Assembly: GCF_001761465.1 (NCBI RefSeq) | Contig: NZ_CP017479.1 | Span: forward strand, 1,116,001-1,180,000 | Direction of reading: 5' to 3' | Source: Flavobacterium gilvum | Lineage (GTDB): Bacteria; Bacteroidota; Bacteroidia; Flavobacteriales; Flavobacteriaceae | DNA length: 64,000 nt | In this document: positions 62,741-64,000 of the stretch, piece by piece | Layout: the number at the start of each line of letters is the position of its first letter | Position numbering within the stretch: position 1 is the stretch's first letter | Position numbers and translations under genes: made by a program | Notes under the pieces: generated by a model | The model's input: only the letters and a program-made list of their open reading frames with translations | Database searches by the model: none | Told to the model about the DNA's origin: nothing

Positions 62741-62776
62741 TAAAAAAAGACAAGTCAAAACTTAAAAATATAGAGT

Positions 62777-64000
62777 ATGATGAAAAATTTCAAATGGTTG
62801 CTTCTGGCTTCTTTAAGCTTTGTGGCATGTAATAATAACGATGACGATTCGGCTCCGGCAGAAGTTCCTATCACTCCAGGGTCTGCATCTTTTGCAAAAT
62901 ATGTGGCGTTGGGAGATTCTTTTGCAGCTGGATATAGTGATGGAGCTCTTTTTAAAGCAGGTCAGCAAAATTCGTATGTAAATATATTGGCACAACAATT
63001 TATGCCTGCTGGAGGAGTCGCAATTACCACGCCATTAATGTCTGATAATATTGGGGGATTGTTGTTGGGGGGTAATGTGATCGCTGGGCCGCGTTTGTAT
63101 TTCAATGGAAAAGCTCCAGTATCGGTTACGGGAACTCCAACAACCGAAGTGACCAATCATTTAACCGGGACTTTTAATAATCTAGGAATTCCGGGCGCCA
63201 AAAGTTATCATTTGGTAGCGGCAGGGTATGGGAATACTGCCGGGGTGGCTTCTGGGAAAGCAAATCCGTATTTTGCACGTTTTTCAAGCTCGCCATCAAC
63301 AACAGTTTTGGCAGATGCAATGGCGCAGTCTCCAAGCTTCTTTACTTTGTTTATAGGAGGAAATGATGTTCTGGCTTATGCTACATCAGGAGGAGTAGGT
63401 GTAAATCAAACCGGAAATATGGATCCTTCGACTTATGGCTCAAATGATATTACCGATCCTACCGTTTTTGCAAATGTTTATGGCGCTTTGGCGACCAGTT
63501 TAACAGCCAATGGAGCAAAAGGTGCAGTCGCTAATTTGCCTTATGTGACGACTTTGCCTTATTTTACAACGGTACCATACAATCCCGTTCCGCTTGATGC
63601 TGCGACTGCGAATCAGTTGAATGCTGGATATGCACAATACAATGGTGGTTTACAACAAATGGTTGCCAATAAATTACTGACTGCAGATGAGGCGGCCAGA
63701 AGAACGATAAAATTTGCTGCGGGTAATAATGCGGTGGTTATTGTTGATAGTTATTTGACAAACTTGTCAGCTTTTGGCCTGCCTTCCTATAGACAAGTAA
63801 CAAAAGAAGATTTGGTTGTGTTAACTGCAAGAACATTTATCGGTACAACTGTCGGTGGTGATCCAACAAAAATAAATGGGGTCTCTGTTCCGTTGGCAGA
63901 TCAATGGGTGCTTTCTAAGGATGAGGTCAAAGAAGTTCAGGTGGCGACAGACGCTTATAATAAAACAATTGTTTCGGTTGCAGATTCAAAAGGATTGGCA
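62777..64000 (+). CDS. SGNH/GDSL hydrolase lipoprotein (3' partial)
   Basis: At least 408 residues, open to the right window edge. Two adjacent ATGs (62777, 62780) begin it. The lipobox is LLLASLSFVACNNND (lipidated Cys18 from the first ATG). Block I is KYVALGDSFAAGYSDG with the Ser nucleophile, and block III is LFIGGNDVLAYA. KTIV and ADQWVLSKDEVKEVQ lie close to the end, and the catalytic Asp-His block may be just beyond the window. It is probably a surface esterase working with the TonB receptor 36 bp upstream. Confidence 0.9.
   Translation, partial: MMKNFKWLLLASLSFVACNNNDDDSAPAEVPITPGSASFAKYVALGDSFAAGYSDGALFKAGQQNSYVNILAQQFMPAGGVAITTPLMSDNIGGLLLGGNVIAGPRLYFNGKAPVSVTGTPTTEVTNHLTGTFNNLGIPGAKSYHLVAAGYGNTAGVASGKANPYFARFSSSPSTTVLADAMAQSPSFFTLFIGGNDVLAYATSGGVGVNQTGNMDPSTYGSNDITDPTVFANVYGALATSLTANGAKGAVANLPYVTTLPYFTTVPYNPVPLDAATANQLNAGYAQYNGGLQQMVANKLLTADEAARRTIKFAAGNNAVVIVDSYLTNLSAFGLPSYRQVTKEDLVVLTARTFIGTTVGGDPTKINGVSVPLADQWVLSKDEVKEVQVATDAYNKTIVSVADSKGLA

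Overview
The window looks like chromosome of a Flavobacterium-type member of the Bacteroidota. The DNA is AT-rich. Several start regions carry the Bacteroidota sigma-70 -7 box TAnnTTTG. The proteins include type IX secretion (T9SS) sorting domains of type B (first gene) and type A (sugar dehydrogenase), a PorP/SprF-like protein, many SPII lipoproteins, DUF4270 and DUF4837 proteins, a fused OlsF-like acyltransferase and a TonB receptor with a carboxypeptidase-regulatory-like plug extension. I saw no rRNA, tRNA, CRISPR array, IS transposase or prophage.

Layout: 1-1474 end of a SprB-like T9SS adhesin plus its SprF-like partner. 1692-4112 a lipoprotein with a HEGIH zinc-protease motif, a frame-disrupted small secreted protein and a decayed scrap of a second protease copy. 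4337-9565 pgk, a LysM lytic transglycosylase, DUF4837 lipoprotein, GNAT. 9765-12704 (minus) S41 protease, DUF4349 lipoprotein, rnpA. 12950-17732 PlsC-like acyltransferase, acyl-ACP desaturase, an HD phosphohydrolase interrupted by a frame break, LOG protein and small proteins. 17884-26172 (minus) unknown secreted protein, CAT-like acyltransferase, HAD hydrolase, EamA transporter, a RloA/RloB-type ATPase-nuclease pair (candidate phage defence) and metG. 26398-29257 small uncharacterised proteins. 29530-33422 a tandem duplication of a two-gene lipoprotein cassette. 33582-38650 nhaA, a D-2-hydroxyacid dehydrogenase and a TM2 / DUF2752 / DUF4870-like / M48 protease operon. 38999-50424 OlsF-like lipid synthase, xth, OmpA lipoprotein, Tas-like reductase, PQQ-type sugar dehydrogenase, AsmA-like/GT51 fusion, and a LytS-type kinase overlapping a LytTR regulator. 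51253-55162 (minus) panC, panD, a catalytically altered esterase-fold protein and radA. 55270-64000 a degenerate GT5 domain protein, DUF4270 lipoprotein, glmS, TonB receptor and an SGNH lipoprotein that runs off the window.

Three genes (3540-3997, 14839-15491, 37011-37423) are each broken by an apparent -1 shift inside or next to a homopolymer. In all three the shift point also matches an X XXY YYZ slippery heptamer. Missing bases in the assembly are the simplest explanation, but the pattern deserves a direct check. The intergenic DNA is rich in dispersed inverted repeats of several families. One of them (26218-26305 and 41800-41886) shows base-pair covariation between its two copies and so looks like a structured RNA or a mobile palindromic element.
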